Source: Penelope pileata
Taxonomy: Eukaryota; Chordata; Aves; Galliformes; Cracidae
Reading direction: 5' to 3'
DNA: 64,000 nt
NCBI GenBank assembly: GCA_013396635.1
Contig: WBMW01004867.1
Location: forward strand, 1,098,373 to 1,162,372
The notes beneath the pieces were generated by a model. That model was not told the origin of the DNA, made no database searches, and saw only the letters and a program-made list of their open reading frames with translations. The position numbers were made by a program, and so were the translations under genes. Shown here piece by piece: positions 25,301-38,652 of this stretch (position 1 is the stretch's first letter; each line of letters begins with the position of its first letter).

Positions 25301-26330
25301 GGAGAAACTTAGCTACCTTTCCTAGTCTCCTGCCAAACTGTCTGCCTCACAACCAGCACTAACTAGGGGTTAAGATATTCAAGTAGAAGCCTGTAGTCTT
25401 ACATTATGAGAAGTCTCTCTGTAAGGATAATTTCAACAGTTTTGGGTTGCAGTCTTTCATGATTAGATTTAAAGTTAAAACAATTTCTTCTTTTTCCCTG
25501 TTCTCAAATATGGTTATTTTTCTTGCAGTGGTTTAACAAAGTATGCTCAGCAGGCTGTTTCTTCCCCGTTCTCCTTTTGTAAGGAAAAAACAACTAAACA
25601 GAAACAATGAACATCTGAGGGGCAGTGGAGAAAACACCTCATCTGTTTCTAAAAGAAAAATAATACTTATTTATAATGTTGTTATACACACTTCTCGCTA
25701 GAGAAGCACTAGTTCAAAATTAAATTGACTACATTTAAATAGTACCTTTAAAGGATTTTAGAAAGCCTAAAATCATAATCAATAAAAATAAATATTGATA
25801 AATAACTGCACAAGATAAACAAAGCAAGCAAACAACAACAACAAAAACTAAGTAAAGGAAGGACATCACTTTTGTTCTTGATACACACATATCAAAATAA
25901 AATATATATATATACATACATGGTTACACTCATACACAAAGTAAAATAGAAAAATAACACAAATCTGGGAGTTTGTGCCACACAGTCACAGTCACACTGA
26001 AAATGCTTGACATCTAAGGAAGTTTGCCACAAAACCTGCTTGCTCCTGCCTATCCCACTTGCTGGAGAATGTACAAGCCCCTTGCAGCACAGCAGGAGCT
26101 GCCACACCTCTGTCCTGCATCAAGTTTGGCACCTTAGTGAAGGTACAAATCTGCTTCTCTCCATCCCAATTCCCATGTATAACAAAATGAGCCTCCCGCA
26201 TTCTCCTTAGCACCCCTCACTGCTCACATTTCAGCGAGTCTTGTACTCACAAACATCCTGTGCTTTAGTCCTCAGACAATCTTAAACCTCTTAATAACAG
26301 ATATTTCAAAGGGACATGTCATGAAATAAG
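22367..26330. other. Unique AT-rich non-coding stretch
   Basis: No gene or dated repeat was recognised. A short (AT)n word followed by CATACATA lies at about 25902-25922. A modestly GC-richer patch at 24740-25080 has no CpG island character and no convincing open frame. Confidence 0.6.
25902..25922 (+). repeat. Short (AT)n/(CATA)n microsatellite
   Basis: About six AT dinucleotides run into CATACATA. Simple repeat. Confidence 0.8.
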
Positions 26331-26750
26331 AGGGCTGGAGCACCTTTCCTATGAGGAAAGGTTGAGGCAGCTGAGCTTGTTCAGCCTGGAGAAGAGAAGG
26401 CTCTGGGGAGACCTCATTGTGGCCTTCTGGTACTTGAAAGGAGCTTACAAGCAGGAGGTGGGCCAATTTTTACATGGTCTGATAGTGACAGGACAAGCGG
26501 GGGGAATGGCATTAAAATGAAAGAGTGGAGATTTAGATTAGATGTTAGGAAGAAATTCTTTACTCAGAGGGCGGTGAGGCACCGGCACAGCTGCCCAGAG
26601 AGCTGTGGGTGCCCCATCCCTGGAGGCATTCAAGGCCAGGTTGGATGGGCCCTGTGCAGCCTGGTCCAGTGGGTGGCAGCCCTGCCCATGGCATGGGACT
26701 GAGTGGGCTTTAAGGTCCCTTGCAACCCAAACCATTCCATGATTCTGTGA
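26331..26750 (+). mobile_element. 5'-truncated CR1 LINE of a second subfamily
   Basis: It runs from AGGGCTGGAGCACC through TTCAGCCTGGAGAAGAGAAG and GGAAGAAATTCTTTACTCAG to GGTCCCTTGCAACCCAAACC and ATTCCATGATTCTGTGA. The tail word CAACCCAAACCATTCCATG and the GTGGGTGGCAGCCCTGCCCA segment differ from the CAACCCCTGCAATTCTGTG tails of the 11.8 and 33.8 kb copies, so it belongs to another CR1 subfamily. ORF2 remnants such as RLDVRKKFFTQRAVRH are readable but frameshifted soon afterwards. Confidence 0.9.
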
Positions 26751-29700
26751 AATCTCCCCCACACCTCTACATTATTTAGGATTCAAAAATGACCACCACA
26801 TGATGAAGCAGGAAACAAACAGGTATCACTCAGCAGTTTACTTTCCTATTCTTGTTATGTTGGCTCATTAAAGTTTGGCTGCTGAAGGGTGCAACCATTT
26901 TTGGTCAAATTGATTCTTAGCATAGAAAAATAACTAGTTACTAGATCAAACTGTGTTTGCTCATTTAGCCCTTTGCTGCTCACTGACAGCTGTTGAGACG
27001 TTTTCCTCTAAGCACATCGTTCAATCACAAAAAGACCAGATAACACAACCTCACCCATTTCTTTTTATTTTTAGTTTTGATTTTCTCCACTGCAAGAAGG
27101 GTTGACAACAGACTCTATTCTGAAAGCTTTCAGACACTTTTGCATGCACACAGAAATCCCGTACAGTGTATTAATTCAAACAACTCAATCTGTTTTTAAG
27201 TTTCAGTATGAATTCAAAAAATCAATAAAGAAAGTAAAAAACATTTCCAGCATTAGTTGCCTCTCAAATCCTGTTTCAGTTCTTTCATTAGCACTGATTT
27301 TTTTCCCTAGGAAGTTAAACAATGTGTTTGCCTACCAAAGTATACACTCAGAAAACATTACATCATTGATTGCTAAACCCAGGGCTGTTTGTAAAGGAGC
27401 TAGGTCAGAACACTGAGCTTAGTACAGTAAATAACTGAGAAGGAGTTTTGGCAATAAGTGCTATTAAAGATGAAATCTATATGAAAAATGTTCTGACATT
27501 CTTTGAAGAGATGTTACATAAACAGACAAAATCTAGTGTAATCTGAACCTTTTCACAAATTTTGCACCAACTATCTGTGCTGCAGGAATGATCCTAGAAA
27601 CAAAAGTATTTAAAGTATTTGAGTATCCTCTGTCTCAACAATTAATGGCAACAGAGAAATTTAATCCTACAATCATCATTTACATTCACAAATATCTAAA
27701 GTTTCTAGAAACGTTGATTCAGAATAAAGCTAATTTTCCCTTATGCATCCTCAAGCAGGAGAGCTTACATTGTTAGGAGGACTGGAGTCCAGACATAATA
27801 CAAGGTGAGAAACTCTGAGAGACCTTATGCCCTTGGGCCACTGTAAGTCTATGTCAAGCTGTAGCTTTTTTAAGCAAGAGTGACAAAGTGTGTAAGCCAT
27901 TTTCTGTTTGTATTGCAACAATCTTCTGAAAAAAAAATGTCTAAAAATAACGTATATGAAGCAGTTACTCACTTAAATCTCCAAAACTGTTTTGCAGTAG
28001 GGAAAAAAAAATCACTTTGGCACTCACTTAGGCTTCAACACCAAGTTTAAACAGCGGTCATCACTAACATCGTTGAAGATCCTATTTGCTCATTACAAGC
28101 ATGTGTCTATATTTGCTAGGATACTATGCTGAAGATCCAATACCAATAGCCAGTTTCCTTCACACAGAACTCAGAAGAATTTCAGTGCCAAAATAATTAT
28201 TTCTATCACAGTAATTACGTAATAAATCCACATAGCTGTCATTGGGCTTTTCTGAGCACAAATGAATGACACAAATAGGTTAGTCCTTCCCTCCTAGGTA
28301 AAACACTAGGTATTCACTCTTATCAGAGATCTTAGGAAAACATTTTTTCCAATTCATTTTCTCTGTCATTGCATTCTGTGCTACTCTGCTATGAATTTTT
28401 ATTTTTTTAATTCCTCACCTTTCTTATATAGAAAGCTAAGTTCTAAGATATGATTTATTTAGCTGTAGCTTCTTTCACTTGTTTTTCACTTGACTCTGAA
28501 GCTACTTCCTCACACTGGAAATAGTTGTCTTTTATTGTCTTTTAAATCAATTTTTACAGGAGATGCAATGTTAGGTGTTCAAAGCATTAACAACATTCCT
28601 TTGAAACAGGAAGTTATGCTTTTCAGGGGGGAGGCAGCATCCCCTGGCAGTGTGAAAGCTTTATGCCTACAACTCTCTCTCTAGAGAAAGGAACATTTCA
28701 GGCACAATGACAGTGAGATCTTAATAGGAAGAAGATTACACTTCCACTGGGTATTGTTAGTATAGGCCTTCCTGTGTCTGAAGATAACACAGCATTTCCA
28801 ATTCTTCTAGGTTACCTTCAGACACGTTTATTATTTACCACCAGAACAGTAAATTCTGCAATAACAGTGTTAATCCTAAGAGTTCAGTCTTTTACATATA
28901 CTGTTTTTAGGCTTGTTCATAGTAAGCACAGTTTACACAGAATTAAATATGTCTTGCAGTAAGTACTTTTCTTAAAGACTTTTCAAACACATTACAGAAG
29001 ATAGCAGACTAAAGAATTCATCATATGTTGATGTAGAAACCACGAATATCCATTTCACCTAGGCAATCACCTAAAAAGGGCTTCGCTATAAAGTGAAATT
29101 GCAAATTTTTTCCACTCAGAATTCTTGGCAGTTTTATTATTATATACAAAAATCTTAGACAAAACCAATTCCCTTAATACGAAGGCTTACTTACAGGATG
29201 CAGTCGTTAACATGCATCTGGGTGGATGATGTGAACCAAGAGGCTGCGGGGCAGAACCCACAATCTACACACTGGGAAAGAGTGAAAAGACCCTACTATC
29301 TCTATGCACACTCACACAAAGAAAAGCCCTGTACCTTTCTTTGCTCTGCCTGCAAGATGTAACTGATCACATGGACGGATTGCCAGCATAGATATTACTT
29401 CTCATGACGAGATTTATTGAGCTGTAACAAACCATGTGAGATCCTGCAAAAGGATTGCTGGTGCTAGTCCTGTGATATTGCTGAGCTCTGCTGACAGGCT
29501 GGCTGAGAGATGAGGGCAGTGCCTCTGATGTGAATTTTTACAGCAACTGCCAGCAGACACGTTACAGATTTAATGTGTCATGTTATTTGAAACTACGTAC
29601 ATATATACACGCAAAAAAAAATAAAAAGTGCAATTCTGGTATAAAGCTGTACACGTCAGCAACCAACACTTGCAATCACAAGCTCTCACCCTTCCAAAAC

Positions 29701-32700
29701 TCCTCGTGAAAATTCTGCGAGAGCATTGGATTATTTTGATGGCACTTTATCTGTGACACTAATACAAATATGTTCATTTCTCACAAAGAGAGAAAATAAA
29801 ACACCTTTTTTTTAATTTTACACAGAGTAGAGTACAGACATTAAATGCAAACAGTGATCTATACTAAGTCTATATCAGCTATTTTAAAACTTCATGAATG
29901 ATCAAGAACCATTCAACAAGCTTTTTGGTGAAATACTAAGAAAGGCTGAAAACCTCACAATTGCATGCTCTCCATTTCCATAGTCAGAATACCTTTCATC
30001 CAAACATTGTCCTAATGACTCTTCCAAGACCAAACTGCAGCCAGTATCAGCTAAGATACACAGTCTAATACCATGACATGCTGCCTCAATTTGCAGCAGC
30101 AAGCCCTATCAGGAGGCTAATTCATATTAGATCTTACCTCCCTTCTCTATCCCAACATTCTCAAATAAAAAGTCTGTAAAACAGCAACAAAGAAAACAGT
30201 AAAATGTCAAATCTAGTGAAATTTCCATCAAGAAGAATAAAATTTTGTAAATTATGTAGTAATTAATGCTACTTATTGTTTCCTTTACTGCACATATTTT
30301 CTCATTACTGTCCAATGATCAAATAATACTCATAATTAATCTATAAAGATATACATTTAAGTCAATTTTCACAATTTAGTTTTTTGTTCATTTGTTTTTG
30401 GGGTGTTTTTTTGTCTTACTGAATTACTTACCAAACATATGTTGAAAACCAGAAGAAGAATTTTAAAAAGCCCATACTTTGCAGCATGGGTTTTGTGGGT
30501 TGATGGTTATTAGGTTCAATGTGAGTACAGCAGTGTTCCCACACACCTTATGTTTCCACTAACAAGTCACCGAGGGAACACATTACCATAGCCAAATATT
30601 ATTTCAACGGTAGTGGTTGTCCAGCATCTAACTGACAACATTATATTAGTTAGATACAAGATAAATGACATGAAGACGTGATCCTCACACACCGTATCTT
30701 CACTCAGTCAATAGGATCTGGAAATAGGTGATATAATTTGCCCCACAGGTGAGGTCTCCTCGGTTCTTTCATACATGATGTTTGGTTTAGAAAAGTGATT
30801 GAATTGAGTGAGTTTTGATGAGCATCATGTTGAGAAACCATCAGGGAGAAGGAACAAGATTTTTTTTCTCCCTCAAATTTGGATGATCAAAGGAAGGAGC
30901 CATTCCTCAGGGTGTCAGAGAAAGGAGAATCATCTGTGCTTAATGCTGCAGCAGCCCCCCTTCATAAAGAAGCTTAATATAGCACATCATAGCTAGGGGA
31001 AAAGGTGGTCATCTCAGAATCCATGTAATGGAAAACCTTTCTTAAAGTTAGTGCATTCAGCATGATTGAAACACAAACAAGGCTGAAAGCATTACATACA
31101 GAAAGAAAAAAAAAAAAACACAAGGAGGGTAGGAAAGTACTCTTTAAAGCAAATGGAGGAGGCAGTGGAGACTTGATTCTGCCTAAAGGCACCCAGCTTC
31201 ATTCCCAGAGCTAATAAGTCACTGTTATGGAGAAAAAGTATGATCTCACCGCTCGCTTTGTTCAGTGTGTTTTGACAAATTACTGAAGAACTCCAATTCT
31301 TCAGTACTGCATCTATTCAAGAATATTTATAGGCTCCCTCTACCTGTTCATCCCCTTTTTTTCACTAAAAAAGACACGTCTCCAAGGATGACTAATTGGA
31401 AAGGGGAACACAGGCATCCTTACTGGTAACCACAGCTGCAGTAGACTGCCAGCCTTATGGGTTTGCTCCAGGCTTCGCAAGTGAGACACTGAAACTGAAG
31501 AAAACTGCTGAGGGACTATTACCATTTTATTTCAGTTTCCAATATATTATCCAAAGGACTGATGACTAACTTTATCACAAAAGCTAAAGCTAAAATGAGG
31601 CTCTGAAAGTTTGTAATGAGAGGTGGTTAGAACTCAGTGGGATCTTCTCATGAAAAAGCTGAAGTCTTTGAGCCCTAGAGCTGAGCGAAAGGCCACCTAA
31701 ATCTGAGAGTTTGAGAATTCCCAGGTGGAAAACAGGACTGCAACTTCTCAGCACACACTGCTTCCACAGGAAAAACTGTTTGTCCTCCTGCTTATCTAAG
31801 GCAAGTTTTTAACCAATGACAGACATCCTAAACTAAAACTAAAGCTAAAAGATACCTCTAAGTATACTACCACAAATACAACCACTGGAAAATACTTAAC
31901 TTACTTTTGCATGTTAGAGTCATGTAAAAATAGAGAGGTGAACTTTCAATGATATGAGACACTTGAGTGTACTTGTATATAATCAAGAGAGATAGAATTT
32001 ACCCTCGCCTATTAAACCTCATGTTATAGTAAAGCACTGAACCAGATGTACAAATAAATAAATAAACAAACATATTATTGCTTGAGTGGCTATTTATTTC
32101 TCATCTGATTTCGGTTGACAAGAATTTCCAAGTCAAAAATCCACCACAGCAAAGATTCAACAACCACCTCCGTATTTTTTTTGGCAAGTGATAGTAAAAT
32201 AAGGGAAGAATCAGATCTTTGCGAGTGTCCCACCTCTGAGGAGTCTGAAATTTGATTTTTCTCCATACCAAATCAAGAATATAAAACCCTTTTGTAAACA
32301 ACTTGGAAGAATACAGAAGACTCGAAGGCCAAAAATTTCTATGGAAAACTGATGTACAAAGCAGTAGGAGAAATAATGTTTAAAAGTACACTGAAACCAG
32401 AAGCCATTCTGCTTCCTTAGAGGCAATATGAAAGTAGGACAAACGTCTGCACAAACAGATGTAATATCACTGATGATAGGTGCAGCAATGCAAGCAGAAG
32501 CAACCAGTGGTTCATCCTGGACAGGAACACACAGATAGTAAAGCCCTTCCAAAGAATTTTCTTTCCTTCATTCTGGTATCTAAATCTCTGTGGCACTGCA
32601 TTTTGACGGACATTTATAGATGAAACATTTCAAAATTACGCAAACTCTTTCTTGGTTTTTACTTGATCATGAATGTGGGGGAAAAAAAAAAACATTAAAA

Positions 32701-33760
32701 GCCCCAAACTGTTAGAAAAAGATGAATTAAAATACTTGCAATTAATCATAGGAAAATCATAGGAAAAGCTCTATATCATGAAAAAATCAGCCTTTCAGTT
32801 TGTGTTATAATACATTTTCAGAAGTGAAACTATGGGTTCAAGCACTTCAAATATCACACATGGCAGGGCTTTTTAATAGCTTTTACAAAATAACACTTTT
32901 GACATCCATTACAGCTAGCACTCCTAATGAGCATAAAAAGAAAGAAGATCCAGCAGATTTTTCAAATGTATATTTAACCTGACAGTAATCTTGTAAAAAG
33001 GTCAGTAATCCCAGAGTTTTCTACCTAGACTCAAACAGAAATAACATCAAATCCAGAACAGAAGCACTGATGCATGGGTAAGCAAGGAGATTTTTCAGGC
33101 TTTTTAAAAAATAATTTTGCACAGAGACAAATGCATTTCATCTGTAGGTACGAGAATTTGCAGCAAAGTAATGGAATGCATAATAAATTATAGTGTTTTT
33201 TTAAAAACAGCACTAATGACTCACTTTCAATTCTTAAAGGATCAATTGCTAACAAATAGTTTTCATAAAGGAAAGGTGGAAAAAATCCAACTTATTTATA
33301 TTTGGCAAATTACAGAATGTGCTGTTTCATTAATTCAAAAATTTCCTTAATGCAAGAACATCAATACATCAGATCTTACAAATGTAGCATGCCAAATTCT
33401 TTTGATCCACTATGACATTTAGTTAAATTTTTGCTTTCTAACAGCCTCATTTTGGAAAGAATTATAGCTCTTTAATTTTTACCTGTAATATATTCCCAGA
33501 TCTCAGTAGAACTATTCATGTCATTAAATATAGAGCATATACAAACATCTTTTGCAGGAGTGGGGCCCGATTCTCAGACTAAGCTCCAAATTCAAGTACT
33601 AAGTCAATACTTCAGCAGAGAGAAAAAGGCTGCCAATTCATTCACTTTTCAGAATGCATGCTCCGGAGAAAAGGAGGGGGAATCTCCTCTTTGACAAAGT
33701 ATCTAGGCAAACCATTCAAGAGAAGACGTATTTTAGGTAAAGACTGACAAGTTGTGAATA
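26751..33760. other. Unique AT-rich non-coding stretch, 7 kb
   Basis: No gene, RNA gene or identifiable transposon was seen. Simple sequence includes an A12 run near 31108 and an (AAAT)n word at 32052-32067. An 11-base tandem duplication (ATCATAGGAAA twice) lies near 32746-32767. Open frames reach only 113 codons and look random. Confidence 0.6.
32052..32067 (+). repeat. (AAAT)n microsatellite
   Basis: About four AAAT units in a row, ending in AAAC. Confidence 0.8.
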
Positions 33761-34668
33761 ACAGAATCACAGAATCACAGAATTGCAGGGATTGGAAGAG
33801 ACCTCGAGAGACCATTGAGTCCAACCCACTGCCAAAGCAGGTTCCCTACAGCAGGCCACACAGGTAGGCGTCCAGACAGATCCTGAATATCTCCAGAGAA
33901 GGAGACTCCACAATCTTCCTGGGCAGCCTGTTCCACTGCTCCATCACCCTCACTGTGAAGTTCTTATGCATATTGGTGCAGAACTTCCTATATTCCAGTT
34001 TGTCGCCACTGCCCCTTGTCCTATCACTACACACCACTGAAAACAGCCTAGCATCATCCCTTTGTCTCCCACAGTTCAGATATTTATAAACATTGATGAG
34101 ATCTCAACTCAGTCATCTCTTCACCAAGATGAACAGACCCAGCTCTCAGCCTTTCCTCATAAGGGAGATGCTCCAGGCCCTTTATCATCTTTGCCGTCCT
34201 CCGCTGGACTCTTTCCAGGAGATCCCTGTCTTTTTTGTACTGGGGAGCCCAGAAATGGACACAGTACTCCAGGTGAGGCTTCATCACAGCAGAGCAGATG
34301 GGGATGATCACCTCCCCTGACCTGTTGGCCACACATTTTTTGATACACCCCAGAATACCATTGATTGGCCTTCTTGGCCACCAGGGCACACTCCTGGCTC
34401 ACAGCCAACCTGCTGCCCACCAGGACACCCAGGTCCTTCTCTGCAGAGCTCCTCTCCAGCGGGTCATCCCCCAACCTGTAGTGATGCGTGCAGCTATTCC
34501 TCCCCTTGTGCAGAACTCTACACTTCTCTTGTTAAACCTCATCTGGTTCCTCTCAGCCCATCTCTCCAGCCTGACCAGGTCTCACTGAATGGCAGCACAG
34601 CTTCCTGGTGTGCTAGCCGCTCCTCTCAGCTCTGTATCCTAAGCAAGTTTGCTTAGGGTGGACACTTT
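33761..34668 (-). mobile_element. CR1 LINE, minus strand, about 0.9 kb
   Basis: The left edge holds the reverse-complemented 3' octamers (ACAGAATCACAGAATCACAG) and TTGCAGGGATTGG. The right edge fades in the reverse-transcriptase region at about 34668. It is the most complete CR1 in the window and contains the roughly 300-bp ORF2 segment that is deleted from the 11.5 kb copy. The interior is collinear with that copy (CTCCAGGCCCTTTATCATCT, TGAATGGCAGCACAGCTTCC). No target duplication is apparent. Confidence 0.93.
33846..34474 (-). pseudogene. Broken CR1 ORF2 (reverse transcriptase C-terminal part)
   Basis: Three consecutive pieces of ORF2 can be read on the minus strand in three different frames. 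Bases 34474 to about 34380 include SSAEKDLGVLVGSRLAVSQ. Bases about 34380 to 34130 include IKKCVANRSGEVIIP, KPHLEYCVHFWAP and GLEHLPYEERLR. Bases 34037-33846 include EQWNRLPRKIVESPSLEIF. At least two frameshifts therefore separate them. These belong to the region after the catalytic core of the CR1 polymerase; the endonuclease domain and most of the polymerase are absent. It cannot encode active enzyme. Confidence 0.9.
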
Positions 34669-37590
34669 TAACTGAAAGTGGAGAGAAACCATTAGTGGCA
34701 AATGCTGTATTGAAAGCAGAGAAATGAAAGGATCTAAGTCTTTGAGTAGGATTAAGGAAAAATGACAGACTTTTATAGTTCTTTTAGCCATAAAATTCCT
34801 TCACTTATCTTCAGTAATTTAGAACCTATGCATCTAGTGCTGAGGTGCAGTTCTTTATTCAAAGACCTAATTTTGGGTGCCTGTAGTCCCTTTACAACCA
34901 CTGGAGATCTAGTCAGCATCTCCAACAGGGAGAAGTGTCATTTCACCATAAGCAGCCATGTGTGCTGAACAGCTGAACAGCGGTCTCTGCTCCACGACGT
35001 ACTGACTGTATCTCCATTGGCTGTAGGAACCAGTTTTCCTTCTGAGTCCCAATGCAACCCGACTGAACAGCAAGAAAAGCAGTGGATGTGCAAGTTTAGC
35101 TCATTTTGGTGCCCACATGGACCCAGTTTGTTCTTAGGGAAACACAGCATTATTGCTCATACCCCATCTCTGAAAATGAAGTTTTAGGAAGTTTAACGTT
35201 AAGGGGAACAGTTTCCTTTCCATTGTCTAGAACCTTTGTTTCACCCTCATCCCACTGATTATAGCTGTACCATCCATTCTCTTCCACACAATCATAGTCA
35301 ATGCATGGCCATTTTTCTACCTTCTGCAAAATCTCCTTTCCTCAGCCCACCCTTTCATTGGTTTTACAGTTTCACAGGGATGTATTTTCCAGTCTCAAAA
35401 ACCACAATGACAGTTCCTAAGCACATAACATGAATAGAGATGAATACAGGCTGCAACATCCAATTCATAAAACTAATGCTTTCCAAGGATGAAATACCTC
35501 AAAAGTGAGAATAGAAAACTGGTGGAAGTCAACCATCAGAACTGTTTTTGCTGATTAGGTAAGGACACATGAAGGTACAAGTGAGTAATCTGTTTTCTCT
35601 GTTTACAGATAACTTTCTCATCAAATGCATTTACTCAGAGTGCAGAAAAAGACTCAGTGTATTTAAAGCCATTTGGTAATTGTACAACACAAATGTCCAC
35701 TTGGAGGTGCAGAAGCAATGGCCACTGTATAGTCTATCTATCAGGAAATTCAGGCCTTGTCCAAAACGACCCATCCAGCTAAGCATGCCCTTTTTCAAAC
35801 ATAACACCACTCCCAGCACGTGTGTTATATTTTTAGTCTCTGGCCTCTTTCCTGGGCCTGCTGCTTCTCTCCAATGGCATGGATGCATTCAGTCTCAGAG
35901 AGGCACACTGGCTGCTTGTTTGGGACCCCACAAAGCCAGAGTAATGCTTTTGGAAATTTACACTTGCATGCATCAATCGCTTGTCTGCTATGGAAAGGCT
36001 TCCACCTCCAAAAGAGAACAAGCAGAACAAGTGAAGGTACAAGCAGCTTAATACCAAATCTGTAACAACCTGGGGAAAGGTGACGTTGTCATAGGTATTT
36101 CAGTAGTGTGTTAAAGCAGGCATGCAGTATACTGCTATTCAAGCTAAAGAACTTAACCGTGGCTCAGCCAAAACCCTGAAGCTCTTTTTCTGATGTGCAT
36201 TATGATTAGGAGTCCATTGGGACTGTGGCAGAGTTTCTGGGGAGGGACTTACGGCTCTGATGGAGCTGAAATGGGGTCCTGGCCATAAACAGGGCAAGGA
36301 GGGCCTCAGGGGAGGCTACGTAGGGCCAGAAAGAGTTGTTGCTGCCCTGCGGGCCCTGACAATGTGTTTTTGTGGAGGAAGTTCATCACATCTTGGTATG
36401 ACAAAGTTCTATTTCCACTATTGAAATAAGAGGATATCGCAGTTCAAGGAGACACTGCTGCACAGGGTATCAGGCTGCGCTGAACACCCCACCACATTCT
36501 CATCACCACATCTGTGTGTGAAAAGTGAGTCCTCCTAACGAACTATGTACAAAAAATAAGGGACACAAATCAAACCGAATGCATGTGGACAGATCCTGCA
36601 GTTAAGTCAGCTTAGACTTTTATGGTATGCCACTTCAACCATACTAAGCCTCCTTTGGAAAGAAAAATCTTTCAAAGCAAGCAGCATCTGCAGAGGTTCT
36701 GCAGCCATCAGTGCCAGAAGCATATTTCTACAGCCTGAAGCCCTGCACTGCTGGCAAAGTTACGAATTCATGGCATGATACTATAAGGAAGACATGAATG
36801 AATGGAATGTTTTTGATGTTCCAAAATTAAAGAGAACTTTTCAAGTCTTTTCAAAGTCTTCACGGTTTGTTATCACTCACTGATTAATAAACTAGCATTT
36901 ATATAAATCAGTCATTGAAGCAGGTAACTTGGAATATATTTAGTTAATGTGAAGATATGTCTATCCCCTGTAGCCTATAACTTCAGAAAAGATGTATGAA
37001 GTCCTGGCTCCACTGAGCTCATAGGTATTTTACAACTGAGCCCTGTAGTGCAAGATTTCACCAGCTATTCTGTTTGTTCATACAGATGTTGAATTCCTGA
37101 CTTTGAATTTGTGTTTCTATGCCGGTTCAACTTCGCTTCAAATGCACAAAAAATTTCAAAGCATAAGAACATACACAATATATACATTGTTCTTGCTACT
37201 GCAGGCATCCACAATGGTGCAAATTATAGCTGTGCAAGTCTATAATTTCTAGCAATATGGGGAGTTAGATCTCATGTCAAACTTGAGCAAACAAATAATA
37301 AAACGCATACATCAAGTAATAGTTAAAATACAATCTGATGTCCTGAAATCTCCTACCAAGACCACAAACGGTGACCTTTTTGTTCAGATGATTCTTACTT
37401 GAAAAATGCAATTTCCTTACAACTGCCAAAATCAAAAGGTAGAAAACTCATATTACAGTAACATAAACAGAGACTTTGTTGAAATCTTACACAAGATATC
37501 GTATGCTTACGCATAGGTGACTTGAGGGGGCTTAGCTGTTTAAGTATATGAACACCAAGCAAAGCTGCTTATAAATGTAGTTAGGTTACA
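34669..37590. other. Unique non-coding stretch
   Basis: No gene or identifiable repeat was seen. Bases 36230-36370 are noticeably GC-richer (GGGGAGGGACTT, GGGCCTCAGGGGAGG) but lack CpG clustering. At 35630-36060 several frames of 74-123 codons overlap on both strands with no recognisable product; I regard these as chance. Confidence 0.55.
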
Positions 37591-37708
37591 TAAGGGCCGA
37601 TCTGAAAGTAATGTCTCTTATTTCATTATGTTGGCTCACAACAGCAGAGGCGAATGTTGGTGGTATGGCAGTAGAGGCTGAAGATTCCCACCAATATTCT
37701 GTTACATT

Positions 37709-38007
37709 TTGTTGCTGTGTGACAGATGGCAGCAGAGGGACACTCTGACACAATGGCGTTTGACATGGAAGCGTGTATGGAGCAAAGGTGTGGAACTGAA
37801 TTCCTCCTTGTGGAAAAGATTGCACCCACTGACATTCATCAGCATTCATGGAGATCAAACAATGGCTGTGAGCACACTAAGGTGGTGGGTGGTGCGTTTC
37901 AGCAGTGGCTCCAGCAACATGAAATACAAGCTGCGTTCTGGATGGCCATGCAGTTTGTTATGAGAATGGCATGCAGGCTCTTCTTCATTGCTGGTGAAAA
38001 TGCATAG
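37709..38007 (+). pseudogene. Mariner transposase N-terminal remnant
   Basis: The DNA-binding (helix-turn-helix) end of a mariner transposase is readable in two frames. Frame one gives MEQRCGTEFLLVEKIAPTDI. After a frameshift near 37850, frame two gives STLRWWVVRFSSG and a degraded form of the conserved RSGRP linker (LRSGWPC). The DDD catalytic domain is missing; the sequence jumps from the linker to the extreme 3' part of the element near 37960-37980. It is therefore non-functional, and at most could have served as a passive substrate for an active transposase. Confidence 0.85.
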
Positions 38008-38107
38008 CTAATGGTGGCGACTACGTTGAAAAACAGTGTTTTATAGCTGAGAATTTTCTCTGTCAAATAGCATTATTGTGCTCTTTGTATCTGCTGCAGT
38101 TTCCATG

Positions 38108-38652
38108 TGTCTTAGATTCTAACATAAGTTACGTTTCTCATAGTGTCTAGTATGAAGCTATGTTTTAGCCTCAGAAGAGAAACAAACTGATAACATCCTG
38201 GCAGTGTTGAACAGAGCTGAGGACATACTCAGTTGCGCATTCCTCTGCCAGTGAAACAGTTGGGGACGGCATAAGGAGCTGGGAACTGGGAGGGGACAGG
38301 ACCAGGGCAGCTGATCCAAATTGACCAAAGAGCTATTCCATACCATATAACATCATGTGACTGGTTTTTTTTGGGATTTCCTGTTCGTTTGGTTACGGAA
38401 GGGGTTAGCCGGAAGGAAGGGTTCGCTGCTGGCTGTGAGCCCTTGCTCTGCATATCCTCTTTATACATATATGTATATATATGTACTGTTATTTCTTTTG
38501 TTTTCTTCACTATCTTAGTAAATTGTGTTTATCTCAACCCAAGAGTTTTACTGCATATTTCTCTACTTCTCTCCCCCATCCCATTTAGAGAGCGGGGAGG
38601 GGGAGTGAATAACTGTGTGGAACCTAGCTATCTGTTGAGTCAAACCACGATA
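38108..38652 (+). mobile_element. Solo LTR of the same ERVL-like family, inside the mariner
   Basis: A 545-bp element beginning TGTCTTAG and ending CCACGATA. The terminal CA appears to have mutated to TA; the sister copy ends GGACA. It is flanked by perfect 5-bp duplications CCATG at 38103-38107 and 38653-38657. Its order of blocks matches the LTR at 19604-20097 throughout (CATAAGGAGCTGGGAAC, AGCTATTCCATACCATA, TGTATATATATGTACTG, CTCAACCCAAGAGTTTTA, GGGGAGGGGGAGTGA). It lies in the same orientation as that copy and as the host mariner. No internal retroviral sequence remains. Confidence 0.92.

Noticed and set aside
34062..34588. Several plus-strand open frames of 75-96 codons.
   Set aside because: They lie antisense to CR1 ORF2, which is recognisable on the minus strand.
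35631..36065. Cluster of overlapping frames of 74-123 codons on both strands.
   Set aside because: No recognisable domain, no exon signals and opposite-strand overlap; best explained by a local lack of stop triplets.
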